Part shown: in pieces, positions 34,693 to 42,571 of the stretch
Layout of the letters: each line of letters opens with the position of its first letter
Numbering within the stretch: the first letter of the stretch is position 1
Assembly: GCA_005843815.1 (NCBI GenBank)
Contig: SZYA01000020.1
Location: forward strand, 1 to 42,571
Length of the DNA stretch: 42,571 bases
Origin: Chlorobium sp.
GTDB taxonomy: Bacteria > Bacteroidota > Chlorobiia > Chlorobiales > Chlorobiaceae
Reading direction: 5' to 3'
The notes under the pieces: model-generated
Databases searched by the model: none
What the model was told of the DNA's origin: nothing
What the model saw: only the letters and a program-made list of their open reading frames with translations
Position numbers and translations under genes: made by a program

Positions 34693-35772
34693 ATGTCAAT
34701 ACTCTACACCCCGGCCACTCTTGGCTCGCTCGTGTTACAGAACCGTATGGTCATGGCGCCGATGACGCGCAGCCGTGCCACCGGCAACATTCCCAATGAG
34801 CTTATGGCCGATTATTACGCTCAACGCGGAACGGCAGGGCTCATCATTACCGAGGGGACCTCTCCCTCACCGAATGGTTTGGGCTACGCGCGCATACCGG
34901 GCATCTTCTCTACGGCCCAGGTCGAGGGATGGAAAGCCACTACTGAAGCGGTGCACAAGAAGGGAGCAAAGATATTTCTGCAGATCATGCACAGCGGGCG
35001 AATTTCTCATCTTCTGAATATGCCTTCTGGCGCTCGCGTCATTGCGCCTTCAGCCGTCGCGGCTACCGGCGAAATGTACACGGATGCCGGTGGCATGAAG
35101 TCTTTGCCGGTTCCGGAGGCTATGACCCTGGAGGAGATTAATTCCACTGTTGCCGAGTATGCCCAGGCAGCTAAAAATGCCGTTGCAGCAGGGTTTGACG
35201 GCATTGAGCTGCACGGAGCAAACGGTTATCTGCTTGAACAGTTCCTACGTCCGAATTCGAACCTCCGCACGGACAGTTATGGCGGTTCGATTGAAAACCG
35301 TGCGCGTTTTGTGCTTGAAGTGGTCAACGCGGTCATTGTGGCTATCGGCAATGAGAAGGTTGGCATCCGGCTATCTCCATTCGGTGTCTTCAATGACGTG
35401 CCGCTCTATGACGATATGGGGGATGATTATACATGGCTGGTTCAGCAGCTCAATCTTGCAGCTCCGGCGTATATTCACATCGTGGATCACTCTTCAATGG
35501 GGGCACCGATCGTGCATGACAGCATCAAGGAGACGTTCCGCAATACCTTCAAGGGTGTATTGATTCTTTCGGGAGGGTACGATGCCAAGCGAGCTGAAAG
35601 CGATCTGGCTGCGGGGAAAGGTGACCTCATTGCCTTTGGAATGGCTTTCCTTACCAATCCCGACCTTGTTCAACGATTTAAAACCGGCGCAGCCCTGAAC
35701 GCTCCCGATATGGGCACGTTGTATACCCCCGGGCCCAAGGGATATACGGACTACCCTGTGTTGCAAGAGTAG
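34693..35772 (+). CDS. Old Yellow Enzyme family alkene reductase
   Basis: OYE-family flavoproteins use FMN and NAD(P)H to reduce activated C=C bonds and electrophilic compounds. The 359-residue product has the N-terminal LGSLVLQNRMVMAPMTRSRA, LFLQIMHSGR-like FLQIMHSGRISH, the substrate-binding HGANGYLLEQFLRPNSN with the His-x-x-Asn pair near residue 174, the RTDSYGGSIENRARF motif and the C-terminal LIAFGMAFLTNPDL. This is the classical NemA-like class (GTSPSPNGLGY, ATGEMYTDAG). A clear ribosome-binding site (AAAGGA) precedes the ATG. The neighbouring MFS transporter and the hairpins upstream suggest an inducible detoxification locus, but no regulator gene is present. Confidence 0.93.
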   Translation: MSILYTPATLGSLVLQNRMVMAPMTRSRATGNIPNELMADYYAQRGTAGLIITEGTSPSPNGLGYARIPGIFSTAQVEGWKATTEAVHKKGAKIFLQIMHSGRISHLLNMPSGARVIAPSAVAATGEMYTDAGGMKSLPVPEAMTLEEINSTVAEYAQAAKNAVAAGFDGIELHGANGYLLEQFLRPNSNLRTDSYGGSIENRARFVLEVVNAVIVAIGNEKVGIRLSPFGVFNDVPLYDDMGDDYTWLVQQLNLAAPAYIHIVDHSSMGAPIVHDSIKETFRNTFKGVLILSGGYDAKRAESDLAAGKGDLIAFGMAFLTNPDLVQRFKTGAALNAPDMGTLYTPGPKGYTDYPVLQE

Positions 35773-35946
35773 TTCAGGACTGTAGGAGAGCTTTTTTCGT
35801 CCACTGAATATGATGCACAGGCGTACCGTAAACAATTCGCTGAATCTGTTGAGCGTGGCTTGGCAGCAGCAGAATCCGGCGAACAGTATGGCACGGAGGA
35901 GGTGGGGAAGACGCTTGCGGACAAAAGAGCCACACAAAAACGATGA
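35773..35946 (+). pseudogene. Remnant of a ParD-like antitoxin
   Basis: Directly after and in frame with the OYE stop codon, the frame reads SSTEYDAQAYRKQFAESVERG and on to EEVGKTLADKRATQKR before TGA at 35944-35946. The charged, helical Ser-Val-Glu-Arg-Gly and Glu-Glu-Val segments resemble the toxin-binding C-terminus of small antitoxins of the ParD/Phd type. There is no start codon and no N-terminal DNA-binding region, so the gene has lost its 5' end. The stop overlaps the ATG of a ParE-like start, the usual antitoxin-toxin junction. Confidence 0.55.
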
Positions 35947-36005
35947 GGGTGGTCTGGACAAGCGAAGTTGTCAGAAAACTTGAAATTCTCACCGTTTTTG
36001 TCGTC
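35943..36005 (+). pseudogene. Remnant of a RelE/ParE-type toxin
   Basis: The ATG at 35943 overlaps the antitoxin remnant stop (ATGA). The first residues, MRVVWTSEVVRKLE, match the typical opening of ParE/RelE toxins, but within about 15 codons the frame changes to a hydrophobic stretch (ILTVFVVHFKFLVCL) that is not toxin-like. The frame then runs antisense into the MFS gene. A deletion or rearrangement appears to have removed most of the toxin. The end coordinate is approximate. Confidence 0.5.
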
Positions 36006-36083
36006 CACTTTAAGTTTTTGGTATGTTTGCCTCAAGGGCGTACTCTTGATTCTTCCATCTTCTTTCGTATTTGGAGGAATTAT

Positions 36084-37400
36084 CTACTGACTAATGACCC
36101 CACCCCGCCCTGGTGCCTTGACGCGCACATACACAGCCGCGAGCATCACCAGCGCGTTGATTGCTCCGACAACGATGAAGGGGGCCTTGGGGCTCATGGA
36201 GTCAAACAGCCGGCCGCCGATGGTGGTGATGACCAGAATTCCAATGGCACCGCTGATATTGAAGATGCCGATGACCGAGCCTCGCTCTGCCTTTGGAGCC
36301 TCCTGGCCAATCAGCGACTGTGCGCCGAGAAATGAGCTTATCTGCCCTATGCCGAGAAGCACAAAAAAGATGATGGAACCGGACTCATGCGGGTTGCCAA
36401 TCAGCCCCAGCGAGAGGTAGCCGATGCTGGCCAGCCCCATGCAGACGACCAGCGCTGTCACCCTGTTCCATCGGTCAATCAGCGGCCCGATAACCGGTGC
36501 CCAGAGCAGCGCAGCCCCCTGTGAGATAATGAAAATCATCATCCCTTTTTTGACCGCCTCGGCAGGTGCCATACCCATGGCAATTCCTGAAGTTGTACCC
36601 CATAGTGGCAGAAAGGTGCCGATAATGGATTGATCTCCCCGAGCCACAAAGGCGGCAGCATAAGAGAGCAGAATTCTCGGATTTTTTGCGCAACTGAAGC
36701 CGCTGGTGAAGAGAGCACGGAGAGCAGGACGCTCCTCTTTAGCTACCGCAGTTCCCCCCTTGAGGCCGAAGCCCACCACTATTGCAGAAACAAGCGCAAC
36801 CCCGGCAATGGCCAGGTGCGTGTAGAGCCCGGCATCATTACCGCTGAACCCCTTTGCGATCAATTTTTGTGGCAATCCCCCAAAGAAGCTGTTGAGCGCA
36901 ACAATACCGAAGCCATTAAGAAAGCCGGTTATGGCAATCAGCTTGCCTCTTGATCGTTCGGCAGGGTAATCAATCATGACGGTGGAGAGCCCCCCTGTAA
37001 CGGCTACAATGCCGAGGGCATAGATCATCCTGTACAATGTCAAATCGGCCACCGAGCGAGCGAGAGGGTAGAGCGCGTAAGCAACTGCAAGGAGGAGAAA
37101 TCCGGCACTGTACACCGGCCTCCTCCCGATTCGATCCATCAGTACCCCGGCAGGCACAAAAAAGAGCAGGGTGACAATCTCAGTCCAGAAGACCAGATCA
37201 CCGCTGATGGCACCCTGCAGCGAGGTTGGAATTTTAAGGTTTTCGTTGAGGATATAGGCCTGTCCAATGGAGACAAAGGTTACGAGGCCGATAGAGAAAA
37301 AGGCGGCATAAAGATACGCAACACCATGGCGGGGAAGCACCGAAGGGGCAAGAGCGATAGGCCCGAGAGAGTGAGAAGGTACTGTTTTGATCATTGTCAT
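36084..37400 (-). CDS. Major facilitator superfamily transporter
   Basis: The protein has about twelve membrane segments and MFS signatures: FFVPAGVLMDRIGRRPVYSAGFLLLA between helices 2 and 3, MIDYPAERSRGKLIAITGF, and the second-half equivalent VIGPLIDRWNRVTALVVCMG. From the ATG at 37400 it has 438 residues; a TTG at 37442 would add 14 residues and is less likely, while the ATG at 37394 is an alternative. The substrate cannot be predicted. It points toward the OYE gene and the decayed toxin-antitoxin remnant and has an 8-base palindrome just upstream of its start, which may control it. Confidence 0.88.
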   Translation of the reverse strand: MTMIKTVPSHSLGPIALAPSVLPRHGVAYLYAAFFSIGLVTFVSIGQAYILNENLKIPTSLQGAISGDLVFWTEIVTLLFFVPAGVLMDRIGRRPVYSAGFLLLAVAYALYPLARSVADLTLYRMIYALGIVAVTGGLSTVMIDYPAERSRGKLIAITGFLNGFGIVALNSFFGGLPQKLIAKGFSGNDAGLYTHLAIAGVALVSAIVVGFGLKGGTAVAKEERPALRALFTSGFSCAKNPRILLSYAAAFVARGDQSIIGTFLPLWGTTSGIAMGMAPAEAVKKGMMIFIISQGAALLWAPVIGPLIDRWNRVTALVVCMGLASIGYLSLGLIGNPHESGSIIFFVLLGIGQISSFLGAQSLIGQEAPKAERGSVIGIFNISGAIGILVITTIGGRLFDSMSPKAPFIVVGAINALVMLAAVYVRVKAPGRGGVISQ

Positions 37401-37416
37401 GGCTGCTGTTTCAGGC

Positions 37417-37438
37417 CTCTTGAAAAAAACTTCAAGAG
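37417..37438. promoter_or_regulatory. Palindrome upstream of the MFS gene
   Basis: CTCTTGAA (37417-37424) and TTCAAGAG (37431-37438) are perfect 8-base inverted repeats around AAAAAC, about 17 bases upstream of the MFS start codon. On the minus strand it reads as a hairpin in the 5' leader; an operator for a dimeric repressor is equally possible. Confidence 0.5.
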
Positions 37439-37547
37439 TCAAAAGAATTTTTGAAAGGAATTCGTAGCGAGTGCGTAATACTTAATGAGAAGTGAATTGC
37501 TTCGGTTTCTATTTGGTGCTTTAAATTAAAAATAAAATAAATAAGTT

Positions 37548-37784
37548 ATGAAAAAGAATCTTATCGCTGGCGTTGTTTTTTCTCTTGCCGTAACCGGTCT
37601 TTTTGGTGGTGTATCTTTTGCGGAATCTCCTAAGGCTGAACTGAAAGCCACAACTCCTGCTGCTGCTCCTGCAGAGGCTGCTGCTCCTGCCAAGAAAGCC
37701 AAGAAAACAGTTGTAAAGAAAGATGCCGTCAAGAAAGATGCAGAAAAGAAAGATGCAGAAAAGAAAGGCGAAGCAAAAAAGTAA
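37548..37784 (+). CDS. Small exported Ala/Lys-rich protein
   Basis: The 78-residue protein has a clear Sec signal peptide (MKKNLIAGVVFSLAVTGLFG, then GVSFA before a cleavage site near ESPKAE). The mature part of about 50 residues is low-complexity: an Ala/Pro-rich segment (TTPAAAPAEAAAPA) and a Lys-rich tail with repeats of KKDAEKKDAEKK. It would be extracytoplasmic and strongly basic. I do not recognise a family; similar short AK-rich secreted proteins are common and may bind acidic polymers or nucleic acids, but this is only a guess. A strong terminator follows, so it is a single-gene transcript. The internal repeats make it prone to length variation. Confidence 0.72.
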   Translation: MKKNLIAGVVFSLAVTGLFGGVSFAESPKAELKATTPAAAPAEAAAPAKKAKKTVVKKDAVKKDAEKKDAEKKGEAKK

Positions 37785-37875
37785 GTCAAGTTTTTCGCTT
37801 GATCCTGTATCAACAAAAACAGGTGGATTCTTGATCTTCCTCGTTTGTAGTGTGTTGATGCAGTTATATTTTTTG

Positions 37876-37919
37876 CAGAGAGGCCCTTTTCAGGGCCTTT
37901 CTGATTTTTATTCTTTTTA
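37876..37919 (+). terminator. Rho-independent terminator after the AK-rich gene
   Basis: CAGAGAGGCCC (37876-37886) pairs with GGGCCTTTCTG (37893-37903), with one G-T wobble and a TTTTCA loop, giving an 11-pair stem. T-rich sequence follows (ATTTTTATTCTTTTTAT). Confidence 0.9.
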
Positions 37920-38048
37920 TGATTCTTCTGTTACACTATAGCAGCCTGATTGAAGGATTTGTTCTTTTTTGATTTGGAAGACAAGAGCGGATACAGATCC
38001 TGTTTATCTTTATCCAACCCGCCATTTGTGCGAGTTTGGGCCACGAAC

Positions 38049-38312
38049 TCACCCAATCCAATGCTCATATCCATGCAGTTCGCCGATAAAAGGACATTCA
38101 CGCCCATTTTGCTTCGACAAGTGCGAGCAAAACCCCTCTACCTTATTGCAAAACTTGCTGTCTTTAAATTCATCTTCCCCGTTATTCTCTGGATTGTCAG
38201 AGATAGCTACAAAACCCTGGCGAAAGATAAAGTTCGCTACACGTTCGCGAAAACCTGCGTCAGAAACGAGCCTTTCGGAGATAAACTTTCTTGCATCATC
38301 AGGTGACATCAT
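38049..38312 (-). CDS. Small Nif11-like protein with Cys-containing tail
   Basis: The 87-residue product opens MMSPDDARKFISERLVSDAG followed by FRERVANF and QGFVAIS, which resembles the Nif11 domain (a short helical module with a conserved Asp and Phe before a Gly-Phe). The C-terminal half is different: it has three cysteines (SKFCNKVEGFCSH, GRECPF) and ends ELHGYEHWIG. Nif11 domains occur in nitrogen-fixation regions and as leader peptides of some ribosomal natural products. No Gly-Gly cleavage site and no modifying enzyme are seen here, so a peptide precursor role is not supported. A strong ribosome-binding site (run of G before the double ATG) indicates a real gene. Function unknown. Confidence 0.6.
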   Translation of the reverse strand: MMSPDDARKFISERLVSDAGFRERVANFIFRQGFVAISDNPENNGEDEFKDSKFCNKVEGFCSHLSKQNGRECPFIGELHGYEHWIG

Positions 38313-38341
38313 AACCCCCCCCTATTTTGTTTGGTTCGTAT

Positions 38342-38365
38342 AGTTGCGAAGCAAAGGGAGCAACT
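38342..38365. promoter_or_regulatory. Inverted repeat upstream of the Nif11-like gene
   Basis: AGTTGC (38342-38347) and GCAACT (38360-38365) form a 6-base inverted repeat with a 12-base spacer, 30 to 53 bases upstream of the minus-strand start. It lies where the promoter is expected and may be a regulator site. Confidence 0.35.
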
Positions 38366-38895
38366 GTTGGTGTTTTACTCCAGAAGGCGGAAAAAACTCA
38401 ACCACCCACCTATTCCACGTGAGTATAAAAAACCAGCGCCCACTCTTTTACTTTTCCGGCTTCGTTTTGTATTTTTCTCCCTTTTTCAAAGTAATATTTT
38501 TTTTACACAATTTATCCAATTTTTGAAAAAAATACCAATAAAAAGCCAAGTGAGAGATGAGGCTTTAATAATGCAGTGCCGTTGAATGATAGTCCTTTCG
38601 TGTTCAGCAAGTTCCTGCGCGTTCAATGATTTATAGGCACTCTCTATTGAAAGTTGCTTGCTGATTAACCTGTTTAAAGCTCATCCATGCCTGCAAAGGC
38701 AGTCGCCTCTCGTAATAAATAATTGCTCTCGTATACATCGAATGGCGGTATCTCTCAAGGTATATTGCTCATGCACCGGAACTCTCCATCTACTCCATCA
38801 CCCCTTTTTTCCCCAATATCTTCAACCTTTGCTTATGGTTTGTTACCTTGCAGCAATACAACCAGAGCTTTGTAACACAAACAATACAGGATACG
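38366..38895. other. Gene-free AT-rich stretch before the DUF3683 gene
   Basis: No gene is supported in this 530-base stretch. It is AT-rich with long T- and A-runs around 38480-38550. A weak hairpin joins AAAGCC with GGCTTT near 38540-38567. Short frames here have no ribosome-binding site and no family features. The segment near the right end contains the leader of the large oxidoreductase gene. It may be decayed accessory DNA. Confidence 0.4.
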
Positions 38896-41800
38896 GTGAA
38901 ACCAGCGACGATTGCCCCGCGTGAGATCCCTTTTAACTATACCTCTGCCAGCGACAGGCAGGCAATATCGTTCCTGCTTGGGGAGGATATTGTGCGGATG
39001 CTCGATGAGTTGCGCGAGTTGAGGGTTACCGGAAGGTCGTCGCGGCTGCTTATGGGCATTATCGGTGAAATTCTTATTCACCGGCGTAATCCTTATCTTT
39101 TTCAGGAGTTGGTGGACTCTTCCGCCCGTCGTCGTCGTCTGTTTGAGAGAGCTTTTCATGAACTTGATACCATTGCTGAAACGGCAAATGGTGAAACGAG
39201 GGTCTCGGCTATAGTCGCGGCCCTGCGTGAGCAGCTTGAGCGGTTTCGGTCAGCGGTTGAGAAGACACCAGAACTTCGTCGTCGCTTGAAGCGGGAGCTT
39301 GGCGCGGTGGTCGGCGCCAAAAATGTGCTTTTTGACCCTTTTTCTCTTGCGGCTCATGCCACTGATGCTACTGACTGGAGGCTTCATCTCCCTTCTGCGG
39401 TGGTGACACCCGACGAGGAGTCGCAGGTTGCGCCGCTGATTACCGCGATTGCAGCGCTCGGGTTGCATGTTATTCCCCGTGGCGCCGGTACCGGGTTGAC
39501 TGGTGGAGCCGTGCCGCTGAGGTCACGGTGTGTCGTGGTCAATGTGGAGAAGCTGAACCGCATTCGAGGAATTTCAGCGCGTGAATTTCAGCTTGACAAT
39601 GGTCAGATAGCCCAGGCTTCAGTGATTGACGTTGAGGCGGGTGTGGTGACGGAGAAGGCGATGGAGGAGGCTGACGAGCATGGGCTTGTTTTTGCAACGG
39701 ACCCGACCAGCGAGTGGTCTTGCACTGTGGGGGGGAATATCGCTGAAAATGCAGGCGGAAAAATGGCGGTGCGCTGGGGCACCTGTATCGATAATCTGGT
39801 TGAATGGCGCATGGCGATGCCCTCCGGGGAGAACTGGATGGTGAAGCGTGTGGATCACCGGTTGCGGAAAATTCTGCATGAAGATACGGTCACCTTTGAG
39901 GTGTGGAATGAGTCGGGCAAAAGGATTGATCGTATAGAGCTGCTTGGCACCGATATTCGGAAAAAGGGGCTCTGGAAGGATATTACCAACAAGGCGCTCG
40001 GGGGAGTGCCCGGTCTTCAGAAGGAGGGGACTGACGGAGTCATAACTTCAGCCCTTTTTGTGCTCTATCCCAAGTATCCTGAAAAGCGGACGCTCTGCCT
40101 TGAGTTTTTCGGTCCCGATATGGATGAGGCGAGCCGGGTGATTCTTGAACTCTCAAAAATCTTTCCGCTCCACTCTCAAAATCGCGAAGCGCTGCTGGCG
40201 CTGGAGCATTTTGATGATGAGTATATCAGGGCTATTGATTATAAGGTGAAGGCTCCCCGTGCCCAGACACCGAAAGCGGTGCTGCTGATTGATATTGCCG
40301 GTAACAGTGTGGCGGAGGTGCAGAGTGGCGTTGAGCGGGTGGAGCGTCTGCTTGAGCCGCATCCGAATACGCTGATGTTTCTCGCCAGGGATAATGCCGA
40401 GGCCGTCCGCTTCTGGGCAGACCGTAAAAAGCTTGGCGCGATTGCCCGCAGAACCAATGCCTTCAAGCTGAACGAGGATATTGTGATTCCGCTGGAGGCG
40501 CTTGCCGAGTTCTCTCGTTTTATCGACAAGCTCAATATTGACGAGGAGCGCTATGCCCAGCGTCGGTTTGTGCTGCGTGCAGGGGATATTCTTTCAACAG
40601 CAAAAGTGAAAGGGGATGGTGGTCAGTTTATTTCCAAAATTCCTGCCGGACTTGAGTTATGCCGCTTGTTTGATGAGAGGATTGTTGTGGAGCCGGAGGA
40701 GTCTCTCCGCTCTCTTGCTGTGGTGCAGGAGATGGCCAGAGAGCTGGGTGAGCTGGTGCAGGGTTATCCTGAGATGGAGGCGGCACTGCAGAGCGCTTAC
40801 CATTATGTGCGCGATCGGCGCATTGTGCTGGCGACGCACATGCACGCCGGAGATGGCAACGTGCATGTCAACGTGCCTGTACTTTCGAATGACCGGCCCA
40901 TGCTTGACCGAGCCGACAAGGTGATCGACCATGTCATGGAGATGGTGGTCTCTCTTGGTGGAGTGGTGTCGGGCGAGCATGGGATTGGTGTCACCAAGTT
41001 GAAATATCTTGATCCGGCAATTGTCGAAGCCCTTTCGAAATATCGTCACAAGGTTGATCCGCAGGGAATTATGAACCCCGGCAAGCTTGAGGATTATGAG
41101 GCTCTTCATCATATTTTTACACCATCATTCAATCTGCTTGAACTTGAGGCGCACATTCTCAAGCGGGCCCAGATTGAGGAACTCTCGAAAAAGGTTGACT
41201 ACTGTATTCGGTGCGGCAAGTGCAAGACCGACTGCTGCGTCTATTATCCGGCGAGGGGGATGTTTTTCCATCCACGTAACAAGAATCTTGCCATTGGCTC
41301 ACTGATAGAGGCGCTTCTTTTTGATGCCCAGCGTGAGCGCACGACCGATTTTGCCCTCCTCAAGTGGCTTGAGGAGGTGGCCGACCACTGCACCATCTGC
41401 CATAAATGTCTCAAGCCTTGCCCGGTTGATATTGATACCGGCGAGGTTTCGGTGCTGGAGCGTGAAATTCTTTCGGAGTGGGGATTCAACCACTCGTCGC
41501 CGGTAACTGAGCTGACGCTGCGCTATCTCGACAGTCGTTCGCCGGCATTTAATGCCCTCTTTCGCAGGGTGGTGCTCAGGATGGGTGGAGCTGCCCAGCG
41601 GGCTGGCAACAAGCTATCGTCTTCGTTGCAGCCGGAAAATGATCCACCGGCCCTCTACCCGCTTCGGCTGCTGCGCTCTCCGGTGCCGCCGGTGCCAGAG
41701 GAGACGTTACGGGATGTGCTGCCGGAGTGCGGCCCTGACCAGGTGCTGGTGTTCGAACCTTCCCGAGAGGTGACAGGGAATGTTTTCTATTTTCCGGGAT

Positions 41801-42525
41801 GTGGTTCGGAGCGGATGAACTCGACTATTTCGATGGCGGCACTGCATGTTCTTCTTGAGCTTGGCACAAGGGTGGTGCTTCCACCCCCGTTCCTTTGCTG
41901 CGGTTTTCCGGCGCATGTTAATGCAAAAACTGATCAGTATTCGAGTATTGTTTTACGCAATACGGTGCTTTTCAGCCAGATCAGGGAGATGTTCTCCTAC
42001 CTCGATTTTGACGGCTGCGTCATCACCTGCGGCACCTGTATGGAGGGGCTTGACACCATAGAGACCGGCAAGCTGTTTGGTGGAAAAATAACCGATATTT
42101 CAGCTTATGCCCTTCGAAAGGGGTTGAAACTTGAGGGCGATGGTGATTATCTCTACCACGCTCCCTGTCACGATTCTCTTTCAGGAAAGGCGCGGGATAC
42201 TCTTCAGCATATTGGCGGTTTCGGTTGTGTTACCGCAGTGCCGCATTGCTGTTCGGAGGCGGGAACGCTGGCGCTTTCGCGTCCCGATATTACCGACTCC
42301 ATGCTTCATCGCAAACGGGATGCCATCACAGAGACGATGCATGGAAGAGGTGGCGCGGTCATTTTGACCAACTGCCCGTCGTGCGTGCAGGGGTTGGGAA
42401 GAAATCTTGACCTTGCTGTTGTGCCGAAGCATCTTGTGGTTGCGCTGGCGGAAAAAATCTCCGGTTCAGGCTGGATGGAGTTGATGCGCAAGCAGGTGGC
42501 AAAAGCAGATGCCGTGAGCTTTTAA
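38896..42525 (+). CDS. Large FAD/Fe-S oxidoreductase of the DUF3683 type
   Basis: The protein (about 1209 residues) has an N-terminal DUF3683-like region (REIPFNYTSASDRQAISFLLGED, RNPYLFQELVD), an FAD-binding type 4 domain with PRGAGTGLTGGAVPLRSR, a D-lactate/glycolate-oxidase-like C-terminal FAD region with HMHAGDGNVHVNVPVL and SGEHGIGVTKLKYLDP, then two 4Fe-4S motifs (CIRCGKCKTDCC, CTICHKCLKPCP) and CCG domains (FPGCGSERMNS, LCCGFPAH, CCSEAG). It joins in one chain what GlcD and GlcF or LldE-type subunits do separately. A 2-hydroxy acid such as D-lactate is a likely substrate, with electrons passed to quinone or another carrier. Start is uncertain: the GTG at 38896 has AGGA upstream; a TTG at 38848 would add 16 residues. 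Confidence 0.88.
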   Translation: MKPATIAPREIPFNYTSASDRQAISFLLGEDIVRMLDELRELRVTGRSSRLLMGIIGEILIHRRNPYLFQELVDSSARRRRLFERAFHELDTIAETANGETRVSAIVAALREQLERFRSAVEKTPELRRRLKRELGAVVGAKNVLFDPFSLAAHATDATDWRLHLPSAVVTPDEESQVAPLITAIAALGLHVIPRGAGTGLTGGAVPLRSRCVVVNVEKLNRIRGISAREFQLDNGQIAQASVIDVEAGVVTEKAMEEADEHGLVFATDPTSEWSCTVGGNIAENAGGKMAVRWGTCIDNLVEWRMAMPSGENWMVKRVDHRLRKILHEDTVTFEVWNESGKRIDRIELLGTDIRKKGLWKDITNKALGGVPGLQKEGTDGVITSALFVLYPKYPEKRTLCLEFFGPDMDEASRVILELSKIFPLHSQNREALLALEHFDDEYIRAIDYKVKAPRAQTPKAVLLIDIAGNSVAEVQSGVERVERLLEPHPNTLMFLARDNAEAVRFWADRKKLGAIARRTNAFKLNEDIVIPLEALAEFSRFIDKLNIDEERYAQRRFVLRAGDILSTAKVKGDGGQFISKIPAGLELCRLFDERIVVEPEESLRSLAVVQEMARELGELVQGYPEMEAALQSAYHYVRDRRIVLATHMHAGDGNVHVNVPVLSNDRPMLDRADKVIDHVMEMVVSLGGVVSGEHGIGVTKLKYLDPAIVEALSKYRHKVDPQGIMNPGKLEDYEALHHIFTPSFNLLELEAHILKRAQIEELSKKVDYCIRCGKCKTDCCVYYPARGMFFHPRNKNLAIGSLIEALLFDAQRERTTDFALLKWLEEVADHCTICHKCLKPCPVDIDTGEVSVLEREILSEWGFNHSSPVTELTLRYLDSRSPAFNALFRRVVLRMGGAAQRAGNKLSSSLQPENDPPALYPLRLLRSPVPPVPEETLRDVLPECGPDQVLVFEPSREVTGNVFYFPGCGSERMNSTISMAALHVLLELGTRVVLPPPFLCCGFPAHVNAKTDQYSSIVLRNTVLFSQIREMFSYLDFDGCVITCGTCMEGLDTIETGKLFGGKITDISAYALRKGLKLEGDGDYLYHAPCHDSLSGKARDTLQHIGGFGCVTAVPHCCSEAGTLALSRPDITDSMLHRKRDAITETMHGRGGAVILTNCPSCVQGLGRNLDLAVVPKHLVVALAEKISGSGWMELMRKQVAKADAVSF

Positions 42526-42571
42526 CGCTTTCCGTTGGATATAAAAAAAGCTGAAATCGAAAGCTATAAGC

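Noticed and set aside
37723..37941. Plus-strand frame overlapping the AK-rich gene and running through the terminator
   Set aside because: It reads through the hairpin and T-run in another frame and has no independent ribosome-binding site.

Overview
The window comes from a green sulfur bacterium (Chlorobiaceae, Chlorobium/Pelodictyon group). Four things in the sequence point there: a BCHF-family bacteriochlorophyllide vinyl hydratase, a RuBisCO-like protein (RLP) of the Chlorobium type, a small protein resembling chlorosome envelope proteins B/F, and class I fumarase plus a biotinyl carboxyltransferase that suit the reductive TCA cycle. The species assignment is inference. No rRNA, tRNA, CRISPR array or intact insertion sequence was seen.

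Layout. 1-4.2 kb: an AbrB-type antitoxin gene at the left edge, then the translation block rplM-rpsI-rpsB-tsf, a strong terminator, and pyrH. 4.2-5.6 kb: recX on the minus strand, then bchV (3-vinyl bacteriochlorophyllide hydratase) overlapping a 72-residue membrane protein gene. 5.7-11.6 kb: a run of same-strand genes encoding a class II aldolase/SDR fusion, an LsrF-like Schiff-base aldolase, the RLP, a second SDR overlapping the RLP stop, and an LptE-like lipoprotein. This is the most interesting part: an apparent sugar-phosphate pathway around an RLP of unknown reaction. 11.6-18.2 kb: a HEPN-like gene behind a palindrome, then nucleotide-sugar genes rfbA, rfbC, rfbD, rfbB, galE and manC, which supply dTDP-L-rhamnose, UDP-galactose and GDP-mannose for surface polysaccharide. 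No glycosyltransferase is present in the window.

18.3-28.6 kb: the CsmB-like gene, ileS (long, type 2-like), a DksA-family protein without a complete zinc site, purF (minus), a KdsC-like phosphatase next to a NeuB-like synthase without its C-terminal SAF domain, htpG, and a fused ferritin-like/VIT1 membrane protein. 28.6-34.4 kb: a fused phosphotransferase/P-loop kinase (minus), a UspA protein, fumarase and a PycB-like biotinyl subunit.

34.4-42.5 kb: a more accessory-looking region. It holds an Old Yellow Enzyme gene behind two hairpins, a decayed ParD/ParE-like toxin-antitoxin pair, an MFS transporter with a palindrome just upstream, a small Ala/Lys-rich exported protein with a strong terminator, a small Nif11-like Cys-containing protein, an AT-rich gene-free stretch, and a 1.2-thousand-residue FAD/Fe-S oxidoreductase of the DUF3683 type.

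All assignments rest on reading the sequence and on remembered family features; no database search was run.
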